From: Rhodobacteraceae bacterium UBA3087
GTDB lineage: Bacteria > Pseudomonadota > Alphaproteobacteria > Rhodobacterales > Rhodobacteraceae
Reading direction: 5' to 3'
Length of the DNA stretch: 5,842 nt
Assembly (NCBI GenBank): GCA_002367285.1
Contig: DFBF01000150.1
Location: 16,220-22,061 of the forward strand
The number at the start of each line of letters is the position of its first letter. The stretch's first letter is position 1. Position numbers and translations under genes: made by a program. Of the stretch, positions 5,193 to 5,842 are shown one piece after another. Under the pieces are notes generated by a model, which saw only the letters and a list, made by a program, of their open reading frames with translations, was not told the DNA's origin and made no database searches.

Positions 5193-5842
5193 ATGACCAA
5201 ACTGCTGTCTTACAAGAACCGTCCGCCCCACCTGGGCCCCTATCCGCTGGACCGTCTGGCCCGTGTGGACACGGTGCAGGGGCTGGACCGCCTCGCCCCT
5301 ATGCCCGGCCTGTCGTTCCGGCGCGCCGACGATCCCCTGTCCATCGTCAACGCGATGCGAGACTATCAGGCGATGCTGGATGCCACCCGCGAGGGTCTGG
5401 TGAAACGCGAACGTGGCGTGATCCCATCCGACCCCATGACACGCGCCAACCATCTGAAATCTTTCGGCTATTACTGCGATGCGGCGATGGTTGGCATCTG
5501 CGAAATCCCGACCTCTGCCTGGTTGGAGGATCCGCTGAAGAACCCTGACGTCGACCGCCTGGGTCAAAAGATCGAAACCATGCAGGTGAAAACCTATGCT
5601 GCGGGTGTTGATGTCATCATGGCAGGGCTGCGTGACTCCTTGCGCAAACCGCCCGAGGGTTGCCGCCACCACACCCACGCGCTGGTGTTTTTGTACGACT
5701 ATCCGCGCGACCCTGAGGGGGCCGAAGCTGGCACCGACTGGATCAGCGACGCCCAGGCCCATCGCGCCTGTCTGCGCGGCATGGAGACCTCGGTCACGCT
5801 GGCCAACTATATCCGGTCGCTGGGCTGGGACGCGCGGGCCCA
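5193..5842 (+). CDS. Reductive dehalogenase-like protein, N-terminal part (runs off window)
   Basis: An open reading frame of 216 codons continues past the window edge. It begins MTKLLSYKNRPPHLGPYPLD and includes NHLKSFGYYCDAAMVGICEI (86-105), HTHALVFLYDYPR (160-172) and an ETSVTLANYIRSLGWDARA block (198-216). The last resembles the conserved helix-plus-loop region of reductive dehalogenases and their QueG-like relatives (pattern roughly A..ANYIR.LGY.AR). These are cobamide and 4Fe-4S enzymes. No Tat signal or membrane segment is seen at the N-terminus, so a cytoplasmic, non-respiratory type is more likely. The 4Fe-4S cysteine motifs and any reductase domain would lie beyond the window, so function is not proven. 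AAAAGG (5180-5185) within the end of marR is a weak ribosome binding site. The 1-nt gap to marR and the MarR context fit co-transcription; MarR-type regulators are also known beside reductive dehalogenase genes in Dehalococcoides. Confidence 0.6.
   Translation, partial: MTKLLSYKNRPPHLGPYPLDRLARVDTVQGLDRLAPMPGLSFRRADDPLSIVNAMRDYQAMLDATREGLVKRERGVIPSDPMTRANHLKSFGYYCDAAMVGICEIPTSAWLEDPLKNPDVDRLGQKIETMQVKTYAAGVDVIMAGLRDSLRKPPEGCRHHTHALVFLYDYPRDPEGAEAGTDWISDAQAHRACLRGMETSVTLANYIRSLGWDARA

Noticed and set aside
4920..5762. Minus-strand ORF of 280 codons over marR and the dehalogenase-like gene
   Set aside because: The opposite strand encodes two proteins with family features; this frame has none and is a mirror of their third-position GC bias.

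Overview
The window looks like chromosomal DNA of a marine-type alphaproteobacterium, most likely Rhodobacteraceae (Roseobacter group). This is inferred from the high GC content, the strong GC bias at third codon positions, and the resemblance of the proteins to that family. No rRNA, tRNA, CRISPR array, insertion sequence or phage gene was seen.

Layout. Positions 84-1729 hold a two-gene operon on the minus strand: an H-NOX (heme NO-binding) sensor-like protein, overlapping by 4 nt a diguanylate cyclase with an HNOBA-like N-terminal domain and a C-terminal GGDEF domain. This is the classic H-NOX/cyclic-di-GMP pairing, but the H-NOX protein has proline where the family has its proximal heme-ligating histidine, and its YxSxR motif is degraded. 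Positions 1920-3473 (minus) hold a trimethylamine methyltransferase (MttB) family protein of the non-pyrrolysine type. Positions 3639-3943 (minus) hold a gene remnant that has not been an intact ORF for some time: pieces of a RidA/YjgF/L-PSP-like protein in three reading frames, with an apparent internal deletion. It lies 1 nt after the stop of a HAD-family phosphatase gene (3945-4631, minus), so the two were probably one operon before the second gene decayed.

The HAD gene faces, across about 100 bp, a plus-strand pair: a MarR-family regulator (4736-5191) and, 1 nt later, the start of a long protein running off the window (5193 onward) that resembles the N-terminal region of reductive dehalogenase-like corrinoid/Fe-S proteins. 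The divergent gap carries a perfect 19-bp palindrome directly against the marR start codon plus a third copy of its half-site 22 bp upstream, a likely autoregulatory MarR operator.

How the parts may work together (inference): the H-NOX protein would modulate the cyclase by protein-protein contact, setting c-di-GMP in response to a signal that may not be heme-bound NO. The MarR protein probably controls its own operon with the dehalogenase-like gene, and possibly the divergent HAD gene. The MttB-like and dehalogenase-like proteins both come from families that use cobamide cofactors, but no corrinoid protein is in the window.
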